DNA of 47,257 bases from assembly GCA_022791255.1 (NCBI GenBank), contig JAAVYR010000012.1, positions 1 to 47,257 of the forward strand, written 5' to 3'. Every line of letters begins with the position of its first letter. The stretch's first letter is position 1. The translations under genes were made by a program, and so were the position numbers. Positions 1 to 6,563 of this stretch are shown one piece after another. Source of the DNA: Peptococcaceae bacterium (GTDB lineage: Bacteria; Bacillota; Dehalobacteriia; UBA4068; JAAVYR01). The notes below the pieces were generated by a model. It saw only the letters and a list, made by a program, of their open reading frames with translations, searched no databases and was not told where the DNA came from.

Positions 1-2
1 GG

Positions 3-527
3 GCAATGAATGAGAGGGCTGGCGATGTTGGCAATGTCTTTGACTCAATGGATAGAATTTTAGAAACAAACGATGTAAAAGATACCTATGCTAGTTCACC
101 AAAATATGGATATTTTGATAAAGGTACCAAGAATTGTCTAAAGACTATTGATGGTATGGAAATCCTTTTTTCTATGGGTAGTGCCATGGAAGAAGATATT
201 AACAATGGCGTCATTTCCTCCAGCGATATGATTACCGATGTGGTGGTAGAAGGTATAAAAACCAAAACCTCTCAAGTAGGGACAGGGGTGGTTGTTGAAT
301 TAGTCTTAAAAGTTGCTTTTAACTCCGCAGGTGGTTGGGCATATACTGTAACAGCAGTCATTTTAAATGTGTTTTTGGGTAAAGTATTAGATGAACTTTT
401 AGATAAAGTGGCTGAGGAAATTAAGGAATATATTAAGACGGATTTGATGGATGACGCTATGCATTTTGATGAATGGCAGCAGACTTTTCACGAACGGGAT
501 TTAGAAGCTGGTATCAGAATGGACTAA
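3..527 (+). CDS. C-terminal part of a probable polymorphic toxin (cut by window edge)
   Basis: The reading frame is open to the first base of the window. The first ATG (base 6) has no visible ribosome binding site, so this is most likely the end of a longer protein. The visible 173 residues are mostly helical and polar, with a glycine-rich hydrophobic stretch at about residues 92-130 (VGTGVVVELV, GGWAYTVTAVILNVFLG) that could insert into a membrane, then an acidic helix and the tail HERDLEAGIRMD. No enzyme motif is seen. The next gene encodes a small protein with two membrane segments, and a decayed second copy of both tails lies at 1216-1384. Tandem, partly broken toxin-tail/immunity cassettes are typical of polymorphic toxin loci. 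The toxin role is inferred from this layout, not from recognised homology. Confidence 0.5.
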   Translation, partial: AMNERAGDVGNVFDSMDRILETNDVKDTYASSPKYGYFDKGTKNCLKTIDGMEILFSMGSAMEEDINNGVISSSDMITDVVVEGIKTKTSQVGTGVVVELVLKVAFNSAGGWAYTVTAVILNVFLGKVLDELLDKVAEEIKEYIKTDLMDDAMHFDEWQQTFHERDLEAGIRMD

Positions 528-558
528 AATACAATAGGTGGAGGTAAAGAGAAAGGGT

Positions 559-1116
559 GTGGTAACGGTGCTTAATGATAGAGAATGGTTGGACGAAGAC
601 TTTGAAATGATGAAGAAAATTCCATCAGAGAAAGAACGGCTTGTTTCCTTTTGGAAGCGACGCAGTAATCCCACCTTTTTTCAAGCATTGCCAATTATCA
701 TAGGAGGAATACCTGGTATTCTTTTTTGGGGGGGGCGAAACGGCAGAAAACCCATTATTGATTTAGGCATTGAGGGGAGAGTTGTAAGTCTCATCTTCCT
801 TTTGCTGATGATTGGACTGGTGTATTTCTTAACTCGAAAACAAAAAGGCCATGTGGACATTTATCCAGAAATGCTGGTTTTTTATGACTATGACCACTAC
901 ACCAAAGAAGCTCGCCCCAGTCACTTTTATTACTGGACGGATATCGTGCAATACCACTGGGAAAAGCCTTATCTCTGGATTGGGTCTAAAGATAGCGAGC
1001 CTGTTCCTGCTTGGATTGGGATGTGCGAACTTCGTCCCTATCTGGAGCAATATGCGCCCCACGCCGAAGTTGTCCGCTTTAATATGAAACGCTACTTTGA
1101 AGAAAGACGGAAGTAG
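559..1116 (+). CDS. Probable membrane immunity protein (two membrane segments)
   Basis: A protein of about 185 residues. A polar N-terminus is followed by two hydrophobic segments (around ALPIIIGGIPGILFWGG and VVSLIFLLLMIGLVYFL), then a soluble domain rich in Trp and Tyr with KGHVDIYPEMLVFYDYD, HFYYWTDIVQYHWEKPYLWIG and a basic end. The frame opens at GTG 538, but the GGAGG site (540-544) lies inside that extension, so GTG 559 or GTG 568 is the likelier start. It begins about 30 bases after the putative toxin, and a fragment of a paralogue (1304-1384) follows a toxin-tail fragment in the same order. Pairing and topology suggest protection against a membrane-acting toxin. I do not recognise the family; a general membrane protein is the alternative. 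Confidence 0.5.
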   Translation: MVTVLNDREWLDEDFEMMKKIPSEKERLVSFWKRRSNPTFFQALPIIIGGIPGILFWGGRNGRKPIIDLGIEGRVVSLIFLLLMIGLVYFLTRKQKGHVDIYPEMLVFYDYDHYTKEARPSHFYYWTDIVQYHWEKPYLWIGSKDSEPVPAWIGMCELRPYLEQYAPHAEVVRFNMKRYFEERRK

Positions 1117-1126
1117 GGTATTTGTG

Positions 1127-1215
1127 AAAGTTTCTTCGTCACTTTGTTCCTCAGAATGACAATACGAGGTGCTAGTCAGTTCTTTTGTCATTCTGAGTTC
1201 AGCGAAAAATCTTTT
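1127..1215. repeat. Palindromic repeat, GTCATYCTGAG family (inverted pair)
   Basis: The left arm (1127-1162) reads inward as TTTCTTCGTCAC then CCTCAGAATGACAA. The right arm (1185-1215) begins TTGTCATTCTGAG and ends AAAAATCTTTT. They are imperfect reverse complements and could form a long hairpin. The element ends exactly where the homology of the decayed toxin tail begins (1216), so its arrival or a recombination through it probably removed the rest of that copy. Confidence 0.7.
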
Positions 1216-1287
1216 GCTATGCATTTCAATGAATGGTATCAAGCCTTTCATGTAAGAGATATGGAAGCCGGTTTCCGTATGGACTAA
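1216..1287 (+). pseudogene. Remnant of a second toxin C-terminus
   Basis: This stretch translates to a tail ending FHVRDMEAGFRMD and a stop. It matches residue by residue the end of the first gene (FHERDLEAGIRMD, 456-527), with synonymous and conservative changes. Nothing upstream is homologous: the alignment stops at the palindromic repeat. It is a truncated paralogue without its own start region. Confidence 0.75.
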
Positions 1288-1303
1288 CTAGATGTTGTTT
1301 TTG

Positions 1304-1384
1304 CTAGATGCATTTATCTTTCGTAAGGCCAAAGGATATATTGATATTTATTCAGAGATGTTTGTATTCTATGAGTATGATTAA
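1304..1384 (+). pseudogene. Remnant of a second immunity-like gene
   Basis: The frame reads FIFRKAKGYIDIYSEMFVFYEYD and then a stop. It aligns with the middle of the intact gene at 559-1116 (TRKQKGHVDIYPEMLVFYDYD). Both the N-terminal and C-terminal parts are gone. It sits in the same position relative to the toxin-tail remnant as the intact pair, so the cassette was duplicated as a unit and then decayed. Confidence 0.7.
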
Positions 1385-1428
1385 GAAATAACTAAATGAG
1401 GGATTATTGGAACAAATATCCCGGAGAA

Positions 1429-1470
1429 TAAAAAAGGACCTGTCTAAGTTAATAGACAAGTCCTTTTTTA
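1429..1470 (-). terminator. Terminator after the tRNA-Met/tRNA-Glu unit (bidirectional)
   Basis: The stem AAAAAGGAC-C-TGTCTA pairs with TAGACA-AGTCCTTTTT around a six-base loop. It has an A-run on one side and a T-run on the other, so it can stop transcription in both directions. It lies three bases beyond the CCA end of the minus-strand tRNA-Glu. Confidence 0.8.
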
Positions 1471-1472
1471 TG

Positions 1473-1549
1473 TGGTGACGCGTATGGGATTCGAACCCAT
1501 GGATGCCAGCGTGAAAGGCTGGTGAGTTAAGCCACTTCTCCAACGCGCC
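1473..1549 (-). tRNA. tRNA-Glu (anticodon UUC)
   Basis: On the minus strand this is a 77-base cloverleaf with the CCA end encoded. The acceptor stem is GGCGCGT/ACGCGTC, the anticodon stem CCAGC/GCTGG, the loop CTTTCAC (anticodon TTC) and the T-loop GGTTCGAATCC. It is identical over its whole length to the tRNA-Glu at 17836-17912. It is the second gene of a two-tRNA unit with tRNA-Met. Confidence 0.95.
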
Positions 1550-1552
1550 ATA

Positions 1553-1628
1553 TGGTAGCGGTGAGTGGATTTGAACCACTGACACCCCGGGTATGAACCG
1601 AGTGCTCTGACCACTGAGCTACACCGCC
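1553..1628 (-). tRNA. tRNA-Met, elongator type (anticodon CAU)
   Basis: A minus-strand cloverleaf with encoded CCA, acceptor stem GGCGGTG/CACCGCT, anticodon loop TTCATAC and T-loop GGTTCAAATCC. The GGCGGTGTAGCTCAG start and TTCATAC loop resemble Bacillota elongator tRNA-Met. The initiator-type mismatch at the first acceptor pair is absent. Confidence 0.9.
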
Positions 1629-1647
1629 ATGTTTTGCATGCCATATT

Positions 1648-1676
1648 ATTATGCCTTACACATTCAGAAATGTCAA
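1648..1676 (-). promoter_or_regulatory. Sigma-A promoter of the tRNA-Met/Glu unit
   Basis: On the minus strand a perfect TTGACA (1671-1676) is followed after exactly 17 bases by CATAAT (1648-1653). The predicted start of transcription lies about 10-15 bases before tRNA-Met. Confidence 0.75.
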
Positions 1677-1680
1677 TAGC

Positions 1681-1717
1681 AAAAAATAAATTTCCTGACA
1701 AGCAGGAAATTTATTTT
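1681..1717 (-). terminator. Terminator after the YdcZ-type gene
   Basis: AAATAAATTTCCTG and CAGGAAATTTATTT form a long stem around ACAAG, with A/T runs on both sides. It begins at the stop codon of the minus-strand transporter gene and ends just upstream of the tRNA promoter. Confidence 0.75.
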
Positions 1718-2159
1718 ATTTATAGAGCATCATCTTGCCGCCGATGGCAAGAATGGCAATGCCTAATAGCCGCCACCAATGAAAGGGCACTCGTTCCATG
1801 CCAAAAAGGCCAAACATATCAATGAGAAAGGCCATGCCTACTTGGCCAATAATAATAGCAGTGGTGGAATTTGCAGCGCCGATAGAAGGGATAGACCACA
1901 TAACCCCATAGATAATCAGCACATTTAAGACGCCGCCTAAATAGCTATACCAGGGCGCTTCGCCCATTTTGCTTAGGTCTCCCTTGCCTAGCCCTAAGAG
2001 AAATAGACAAATTATCACGACTAATAATGCAATCACATGCATGATAAAAGAACCTTCCAGCACGCCGACTACTTTGCCCAGCGCTCCATTGATAGTGCCT
2101 TGCACTGCCATGAGGACACCTGCTGCTGCAGCCACTCCTAGAAAAAATGGAAAACTCAT
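1716..2159 (-). CDS. DMT-superfamily transporter, YdcZ (DUF606) family
   Basis: A 147-residue, very hydrophobic protein with about five membrane helices. It shows the features of the YdcZ/DUF606 family: an N-terminal Ala/Gly-rich helix followed by MAVQGTINGALGK, a central GGVLNVLIIYG, and a C-terminal helix LLGIAILAIGGKMML. These are small inner-membrane proteins related to EamA drug/metabolite transporters. Substrates are mostly unknown. The start ATG at 2159 is preceded by GAGGTGA at normal spacing. The gene stands alone between its terminator and a 217-base gap in which I see nothing definite. Confidence 0.8.
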   Translation of the reverse strand: MSFPFFLGVAAAAGVLMAVQGTINGALGKVVGVLEGSFIMHVIALLVVIICLFLLGLGKGDLSKMGEAPWYSYLGGVLNVLIIYGVMWSIPSIGAANSTTAIIIGQVGMAFLIDMFGLFGMERVPFHWWRLLGIAILAIGGKMMLYK

Positions 2160-2376
2160 AAGTCACCTCAAACTGTTGTTTACCGTTATTTTAGGTTTAT
2201 GGTTACCAGGAAGAGCTTTTTTATGCAAAATCAGGTAGTAAAACAGAAGAATATTTATTGAGAGGTAATTAAAATTTTTCTATAGCAGGGAAGCAGGAAA
2301 TTGTCGGAAACAGGCAGAATGTTTACAGGATAATAGGGAATGGGGAGAATTTGACGAAAAAGGATAGGTGCTACAA

Positions 2377-2991
2377 ATGGTAGGCATGGTAGGCAGCGAT
2401 TGGTTTTGGATAGGTTGCATAGTCATTTCCTTATTTATTGGTTGGCAATTAGGCGTATTTCGAGTCCTCACTCGTTTAGGGGCGCCGGTGATTGCTTTCA
2501 TTGCGGCAAGACGGTTTTCTGCCTTTGGTGGCGTGCTATTAGACCAGCAATTTGGCATTTCAGAGAAGCTAGCAGAGAATGATACTATTTCTTTTTTGCA
2601 GCAGGTGCTTAGCAGTTTTTATGAGACGCCGCCCAGCGTTAGCTTGTGGCTGGTGCAGACATTAGCCTTTTTTCTGATTTTCTTTTTATTATGGAAAGGC
2701 ATTAAGCTCCTGGCTGTTGTTTGGGACAGGTCCTTTGGGGCTACGGTGTTGGGTACCCTTGACCGGACACTGGGCGCGATAATTGGCTTTTTTATTTTTG
2801 CGCTGGTTGCGGTGTTTTTCTACCTTCATCTTTTGCCGGCCTTCTTGGATAATTCTGATTGGCAAGGATGGGTGTGGTTGTGGCAGCAGACTCAATACTC
2901 TCTTTGGGTATGGCCCGCCTTGGAGACATTAGCGTCGGGGTTAATCCAAACAGCCCAGGAAACTTATTCCCAGTGGGCCCTGACGAAATAA
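2377..2991 (+). CDS. CvpA family membrane protein
   Basis: About 204 residues with four hydrophobic segments: near the N-terminus (WIGCIVISLFIGWQLG), around residues 40-55, at 90-105 (LAFFLIFFLLWKGI) and at 130-150. The motif GTLDRTLGAIIGF is typical of CvpA (colicin V production) proteins, whose biochemical role is not settled. ATG 2377 has AGGTG seven bases upstream and is preferred over GTG 2368, which overlaps that site. It precedes a membrane-anchored HEAT-repeat protein and an MscS channel on the same strand, so a small envelope cluster is likely. Confidence 0.75.
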   Translation: MVGMVGSDWFWIGCIVISLFIGWQLGVFRVLTRLGAPVIAFIAARRFSAFGGVLLDQQFGISEKLAENDTISFLQQVLSSFYETPPSVSLWLVQTLAFFLIFFLLWKGIKLLAVVWDRSFGATVLGTLDRTLGAIIGFFIFALVAVFFYLHLLPAFLDNSDWQGWVWLWQQTQYSLWVWPALETLASGLIQTAQETYSQWALTK

Positions 2992-3029
2992 AAAGTTGTT
3001 CTATCTGTGTGCCAAGCGGGAGTTGGCAG

Positions 3030-3060
3030 AAAAAGATCCTTCGCTTTTGCTCAGGATAAT
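3030..3060. repeat. Single arm of the GTCATCCTGAG repeat family
   Basis: The segment AAAAAGATCCTTCG...CTCAGGATAAT is one arm in the inverted orientation. No partner arm is seen nearby. It lies in the gap after the CvpA gene. Confidence 0.55.
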
Positions 3061-3116
3061 AATAGGTGGTAAGTAGTAACAGAGATAAAATTATGTAAGA
3101 AATGGCAGGTGGAGAA

Positions 3117-4046
3117 ATGCAGGTCGTGGCATGGTTTCAGTCTATTCCTTCTCCTTGGGGGATGGCAGTATTATTTGGCGGCGCATTGTTGTTATTGCTA
3201 TTGGTTATTTGCCTTCTCGGAAAATCTATTTTTTCTAGTGGTGAGAAGAAGGAACAGCCGAAGCAATGGGAACAAATGGACCGGGAAGAATTTTTAGCCT
3301 TTTTAGGAGAAGAAACCATTGCTGGGGTGTTTGTTTGCGCTGCGGAAATCATTGGCGGTGATGATGTAGAGAAAAAAGATACCGTTTGTGCTTATTTGAA
3401 AGAGAAGCGGCTGATGAAAGAATACTTGCTGCGACTGGGAACAGATGGCTATCCTGCTGCATATGCTGTCGTCTTATGGCCATACTTAAAAGAGGACGCT
3501 TATTATGGCCTGCTTTTAGAAAAGTTCCGCTTAAAATGTTCTCTTGATGAACAGTTAGCGGCAAAAGAATTTTTTGAGGCAGTGCAGGATACGGCGGCGC
3601 TTCCCTATTTATTGCAAGGGGTGGTGCAGCCAGAACGGTATGTGCTTTCTCGTATTTCTGAAGCGCTTATTCCCTTAGGCACCGTCGCAGGGAAGGCTTT
3701 GACCTCCCTGCTTTCCATGGTAAGTGCGCAAACGGCTTCTGGCATTTTGGCCATCTTGGAACAAATGCCGGGGCAATTTCCCATGGAGCCGGTTCTTGCT
3801 TGTATGGGCCATGAGGAGTGGACCATTCGCATGGCGGCTATCCATGTCCTGGCCGGGCAAAAAACTGCAGCTCCTCAGCTAGTGCAGGCATTGGATGATA
3901 AGCAATGGCAGGTGCGGGCGGCGGCAGTGAAAGCATTAGGCGAAATGTATTGTTACCCGGCAAAGGATAAAATCCGTGCCATGCTTGCCGATGAGAGCAA
4001 AGGCGTGCGGATAGCAGTGGAAAAAGCTATTCAAAAATTATCTTAA
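3117..4046 (+). CDS. Membrane-anchored HEAT-repeat protein
   Basis: About 309 residues. One N-terminal membrane helix (GMAVLFGGALLLLLLVICLLG) is followed by an acidic linker and a long helical region. The last third contains clear HEAT/PBS-type repeats: EEWTIRMAAIHVLAG and DDKQWQVRAAAVKALGEM, then ESKGVRIAVEKAI. Such repeats form curved scaffolds for protein binding, so an anchoring or assembly role at the membrane is inferred. No catalytic motif is seen. The start is uncertain: ATG 3117 sits just after AGGTGGAG (short spacing), while ATG 3102 lacks a good site. It ends 18 bases before the MscS gene, suggesting a shared transcript. Confidence 0.65.
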   Translation: MQVVAWFQSIPSPWGMAVLFGGALLLLLLVICLLGKSIFSSGEKKEQPKQWEQMDREEFLAFLGEETIAGVFVCAAEIIGGDDVEKKDTVCAYLKEKRLMKEYLLRLGTDGYPAAYAVVLWPYLKEDAYYGLLLEKFRLKCSLDEQLAAKEFFEAVQDTAALPYLLQGVVQPERYVLSRISEALIPLGTVAGKALTSLLSMVSAQTASGILAILEQMPGQFPMEPVLACMGHEEWTIRMAAIHVLAGQKTAAPQLVQALDDKQWQVRAAAVKALGEMYCYPAKDKIRAMLADESKGVRIAVEKAIQKLS

Positions 4047-4064
4047 AATAAGCTAGGTGAGAAC

Positions 4065-4928
4065 ATGAAAACAATGTGGGAAAATATTGATTGGATGGCA
4101 ATGGGTGAGCTTTGTTTAAAAGTTGTTTTGATTTTAATAGGGTGCCGTATTTTGGTGGCCATTGGTCGGCGTATGATTAATAAAGCCTTCCAGATTAAAA
4201 GCAGTCATTCGCGGTTTCAGCCAGATGAAGGACGGATAAAAACCTTAGACAAGCTAATGCAGAATATTTTGCGTTATACCATTTATTTTGTGGGCATTAT
4301 GATGATTTTATCCCTCTTTGGGGTGAATACGGCTTCTCTCATTGCTTCTGCCGGGGTGTTGGGGCTAGCTGTCAGCTTTGGTGCACAAAACCTGGTAAAA
4401 GATGTGATTACAGGTTTCTTTGTGATTTTTGAAGATACTTATAAAGTAGGAGATTTTGTCCAAATCGGCAATGCTTCCGGTGTGGTGGAGGAGATTGGTC
4501 TTCGCTCCAGCAAAATTAGAAGCGACTCTGGAGAGCTTTATATCTTTCCCAATGGGCAAGTTTCTACAGTGGTGAATTACTCAAGGGGCTCTTTTCAGTC
4601 TATCATTTCAGTAGGTATTGCTTATGAAGAGGATGTGGAAAAAGCAATTTCGGTCTTGGCGGAAATGTGTGAAACGCTGAAACGGCATTTCCCAGAACAG
4701 ATAAAAAATGCTCGAGTGTTGGGTGTGGGCAACTTAGGCGACTCCGATGTGTCTATCGATGTGGCAATTTATACACCTTATGCAGATAGGTTGTCTCTTC
4801 GCCGGGAAACCCGGAAACGGTGTAAGCTGGCGTTAGACGCGGCTGGCATCGAAATTCCTTACCAGAAACAGGTGCTTTATATCCAAACCCAAGAGGAGGA
4901 AGAATATGCCCGAACAGAAGGAAATTAA
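4065..4928 (+). CDS. MscS-family small-conductance mechanosensitive channel
   Basis: A 287-residue channel protein that releases solutes on osmotic downshock. Three membrane helices are visible: about 17-33, 70-90, and the pore-lining helix around LIASAGVLGLAVSFGAQNLV (95-115). This is followed by the family signature VKDVITGFFVIFEDTYKVGDFVQIG and the beta domain GVVEEIGLRSSKIRSDSGELYIFPNG. The length matches the compact YkuT-type channels. AGGTGAG precedes the ATG. The last 23 bases overlap the DUF951 gene, so translation of the two is probably coupled. Confidence 0.92.
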   Translation: MKTMWENIDWMAMGELCLKVVLILIGCRILVAIGRRMINKAFQIKSSHSRFQPDEGRIKTLDKLMQNILRYTIYFVGIMMILSLFGVNTASLIASAGVLGLAVSFGAQNLVKDVITGFFVIFEDTYKVGDFVQIGNASGVVEEIGLRSSKIRSDSGELYIFPNGQVSTVVNYSRGSFQSIISVGIAYEEDVEKAISVLAEMCETLKRHFPEQIKNARVLGVGNLGDSDVSIDVAIYTPYADRLSLRRETRKRCKLALDAAGIEIPYQKQVLYIQTQEEEEYARTEGN

Positions 4929-5127
4929 AATCGGTGATGTGTTGGAAATGAAAAAGCCTCACCCTTGTGGCAGTCTTCAGTGGGAAGTGTTGCGGGTCGG
5001 TATGGATTTTCGTCTCAAATGTTGTGGCTGTGGCCGGATGATATTGCTGCCTCGGGGTGATGTGATGAAACGAATGAAAAAGATTGTTTCCTCTATAACA
5101 GATGGTGCAGAAGAGAAACAGAAGTAA
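4906..5127 (+). CDS. DUF951 family small protein
   Basis: A 73-residue protein with the DUF951 pattern: DVLEMKKPHPCGSLQWEVLRVGMDFRLKCCGCGRMILLPR and then a basic segment. The HPCG and CCGCGR cysteines suggest metal binding or an OB-like fold with a zinc site, but the function is unknown. In Bacillota the family is often found beside an mscS gene and just upstream of rpsF, as here. GAGGAGG lies before the ATG inside the end of mscS. Confidence 0.85.
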   Translation: MPEQKEIKIGDVLEMKKPHPCGSLQWEVLRVGMDFRLKCCGCGRMILLPRGDVMKRMKKIVSSITDGAEEKQK

Positions 5128-5158
5128 AAAGAAATTTGTGTTTACTGTATAATCAGTC

Positions 5159-5187
5159 TTGCAATCAGTGGTTTTTCATGGTAAAAT
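5159..5187 (+). promoter_or_regulatory. Sigma-A promoter of rpsF-ssb-rpsR
   Basis: TTGCAA (5159-5164) and TAAAAT (5182-5187) are separated by exactly 17 bases. Transcription would start near 5195, about 60 bases before rpsF. Confidence 0.7.
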
Positions 5188-5202
5188 AATGTGTCTTATG
5201 AC

Positions 5203-5234
5203 AGGTCCCTGCCCCAGAGTGGGGCCGTTAGTCC
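5203..5234 (+). promoter_or_regulatory. Possible S6:S18 autoregulatory leader
   Basis: In the leader, GCCCC-AGAGT-GGGGC forms a hairpin followed by a CCG-like stretch and GTCC, which can pair weakly with GGTCC upstream. An S6:S18-binding element with a bulged CCG is known in rpsF leaders of many bacteria. Position and composition fit, but the lower stem is weak by eye. Confidence 0.4.
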
Positions 5235-5256
5235 AAAGGGAGGAGGTGAAGGATAG

Positions 5257-5544
5257 ATGCGGAACTATGAAGTAATGTATATTTTGAAACCTGATTATGA
5301 TGAAGAAAAATATGCAGCAATTATGGAAAAGTATACTGCAATTATCCAAAATAATGGTGGTGAGGTTTTAAAAGTTGAGCCTTGGGGTAAAAGACGGCTT
5401 GCTTATGAAATCGAAAAACTCCATGACGGATATTATGTATTAGTAAACTTCCGCAGTGGTACAGATGTGCCTGCTGAATTAGAAAGAAATTTCAGAATTT
5501 CTGATGAAGTAATCCGTTATTTAGTAGTGAAAAAAGAAGACTAA
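5257..5544 (+). CDS. rpsF: Small ribosomal subunit protein bS6
   Basis: A 95-residue protein of usual length. It begins MRNYEVMYILKPD and contains GGEVLKVEPWGKRRLAYEI and DGYYVLVNF, the conserved core of S6. It binds 16S rRNA together with S18 in the platform of the 30S subunit. GGAGGAGGTGA precedes the ATG. It is the first gene of the rpsF-ssb-rpsR operon, whose order is conserved across bacteria. Confidence 0.97.
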   Translation: MRNYEVMYILKPDYDEEKYAAIMEKYTAIIQNNGGEVLKVEPWGKRRLAYEIEKLHDGYYVLVNFRSGTDVPAELERNFRISDEVIRYLVVKKED

Positions 5545-5597
5545 AAGCACATGAAGCATGCTTTGGCTTTTAGTGGAATAGCAAGAGGTGAATTCCT

Positions 5598-6032
5598 ATG
5601 TATAACCGAGTCATTTTAATCGGTCGTCTGACTCGTGACCCTGAATTGCGTTATACTGCAAACGGTTCTGCAGTAGCCAGTTTTGCGTTAGCAGTAGACA
5701 GAACTTTCCGCAGTGCCAGTGGTGAACGGGAAACTGATTTTATCAATATTGTTGCTTGGCGAGGCTTAGGCGAACGCTGCTCTGAGTACTTATCTAAGGG
5801 GAAATTGGCTGCTGTGGAAGGTCGACTGCAAATCCGCAGCTATGAAGGTCAAGATGGTCAGAAACGGACAGTAGCAGAAGTAGTTGCTGATGATGTTCGC
5901 TTCTTATCTCCGAAAGATGGTGCTAGTGCGGGCGGCAGTAGTAATAGTGCCGGTGCCGGTAGCTTTGGCGGCGGTATGGATGACTTTGGTGTAGGAACGA
6001 TGCCTAGTACCGATGACGATGTGCCGTTTTAA
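5598..6032 (+). CDS. ssb: Single-stranded DNA-binding protein
   Basis: 144 residues. The N-terminal OB fold (MYNRVILIGRLTRDPELRYT, VASFALAVDR, DFINIVAWRGLGE) is followed by a Gly/Ser-rich linker and the acidic tip DDDVPF, which recruits partner proteins at replication and repair sites. It coats single-stranded DNA as a tetramer. It lies between rpsF and rpsR as in most bacteria, with AGAGGTGA upstream of the ATG. Confidence 0.97.
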   Translation: MYNRVILIGRLTRDPELRYTANGSAVASFALAVDRTFRSASGERETDFINIVAWRGLGERCSEYLSKGKLAAVEGRLQIRSYEGQDGQKRTVAEVVADDVRFLSPKDGASAGGSSNSAGAGSFGGGMDDFGVGTMPSTDDDVPF

Positions 6033-6090
6033 GCAAAGCGGTTATCTTGCGTCATAACTTCTTAAAAAACCAGAAAGAGGAGGGTTGATT

Positions 6091-6375
6091 ATGGCTGATA
6101 ATGAAAGAAGCGCTCGTTTTGAACGCGGCGATAAAGAATTCGGCGGCAGAGGCGGCAGAGGCCGTAGAAGCCGTAGAAGAGTTTGCAGCTTCTGTGTAGA
6201 CAAAGCAACAGATATCGATTATAAAGATTTAAATAAATTGCGGAAATATGTAACCGATAGAGGGAAGATTTTGCCTCGTCGCATTTCTGGCAACTGTGCA
6301 AAGCACCAACGCTGCTTAACAGAAGCTATCAAAAAGGCGAGAGTCGTTGCGCTCTTACCTTATACCAATGACTAA
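6091..6375 (+). CDS. rpsR: Small ribosomal subunit protein bS18
   Basis: About 94 residues. A basic Gly/Arg-rich N-terminus ([13 protein letters not shown]) precedes the conserved core [38 protein letters not shown] and ARVVALLPY. It pairs with S6 on the 30S platform. ATG 6091 follows AGAGGAGG at seven bases; an in-frame TTG at 6085 is too close to that site. A strong terminator follows, so the operon probably ends here. Confidence 0.97.
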   Translation: MADNERSARFERGDKEFGGRGGRGRRSRRRVCSFCVDKATDIDYKDLNKLRKYVTDRGKILPRRISGNCAKHQRCLTEAIKKARVVALLPYTND

Positions 6376-6400
6376 TCTCTAGTCATTTGCCCTGCAGGCC

Positions 6401-6433
6401 AAAAAAGGACTCTTTTATAGAGTCCTTTTTTGT
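6401..6433 (+). terminator. Terminator of the rpsF operon
   Basis: AAAAAAGGACTC and GAGTCCTTTTTT form a perfect stem around TTTTATA with a T-run. Confidence 0.9.
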
Positions 6434-6563
6434 TTGCTCCCTCTGCTCCTATTTTCCGTGTTTTCAGGTTATTTTAGGGTGACGGCAGGAAAATATAGGT
6501 AGAAAGAGAATGTTTAAGAAACATTAAATCATAAAAACTGCTTTGCGATAGAGAGGAATATCT

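Noticed and set aside
829-1251. Minus-strand frame opposite the immunity-like gene and the repeat
   Set aside because: It overlaps a supported gene on the other strand and runs into the repeat arms, and it has no ribosome site of quality.
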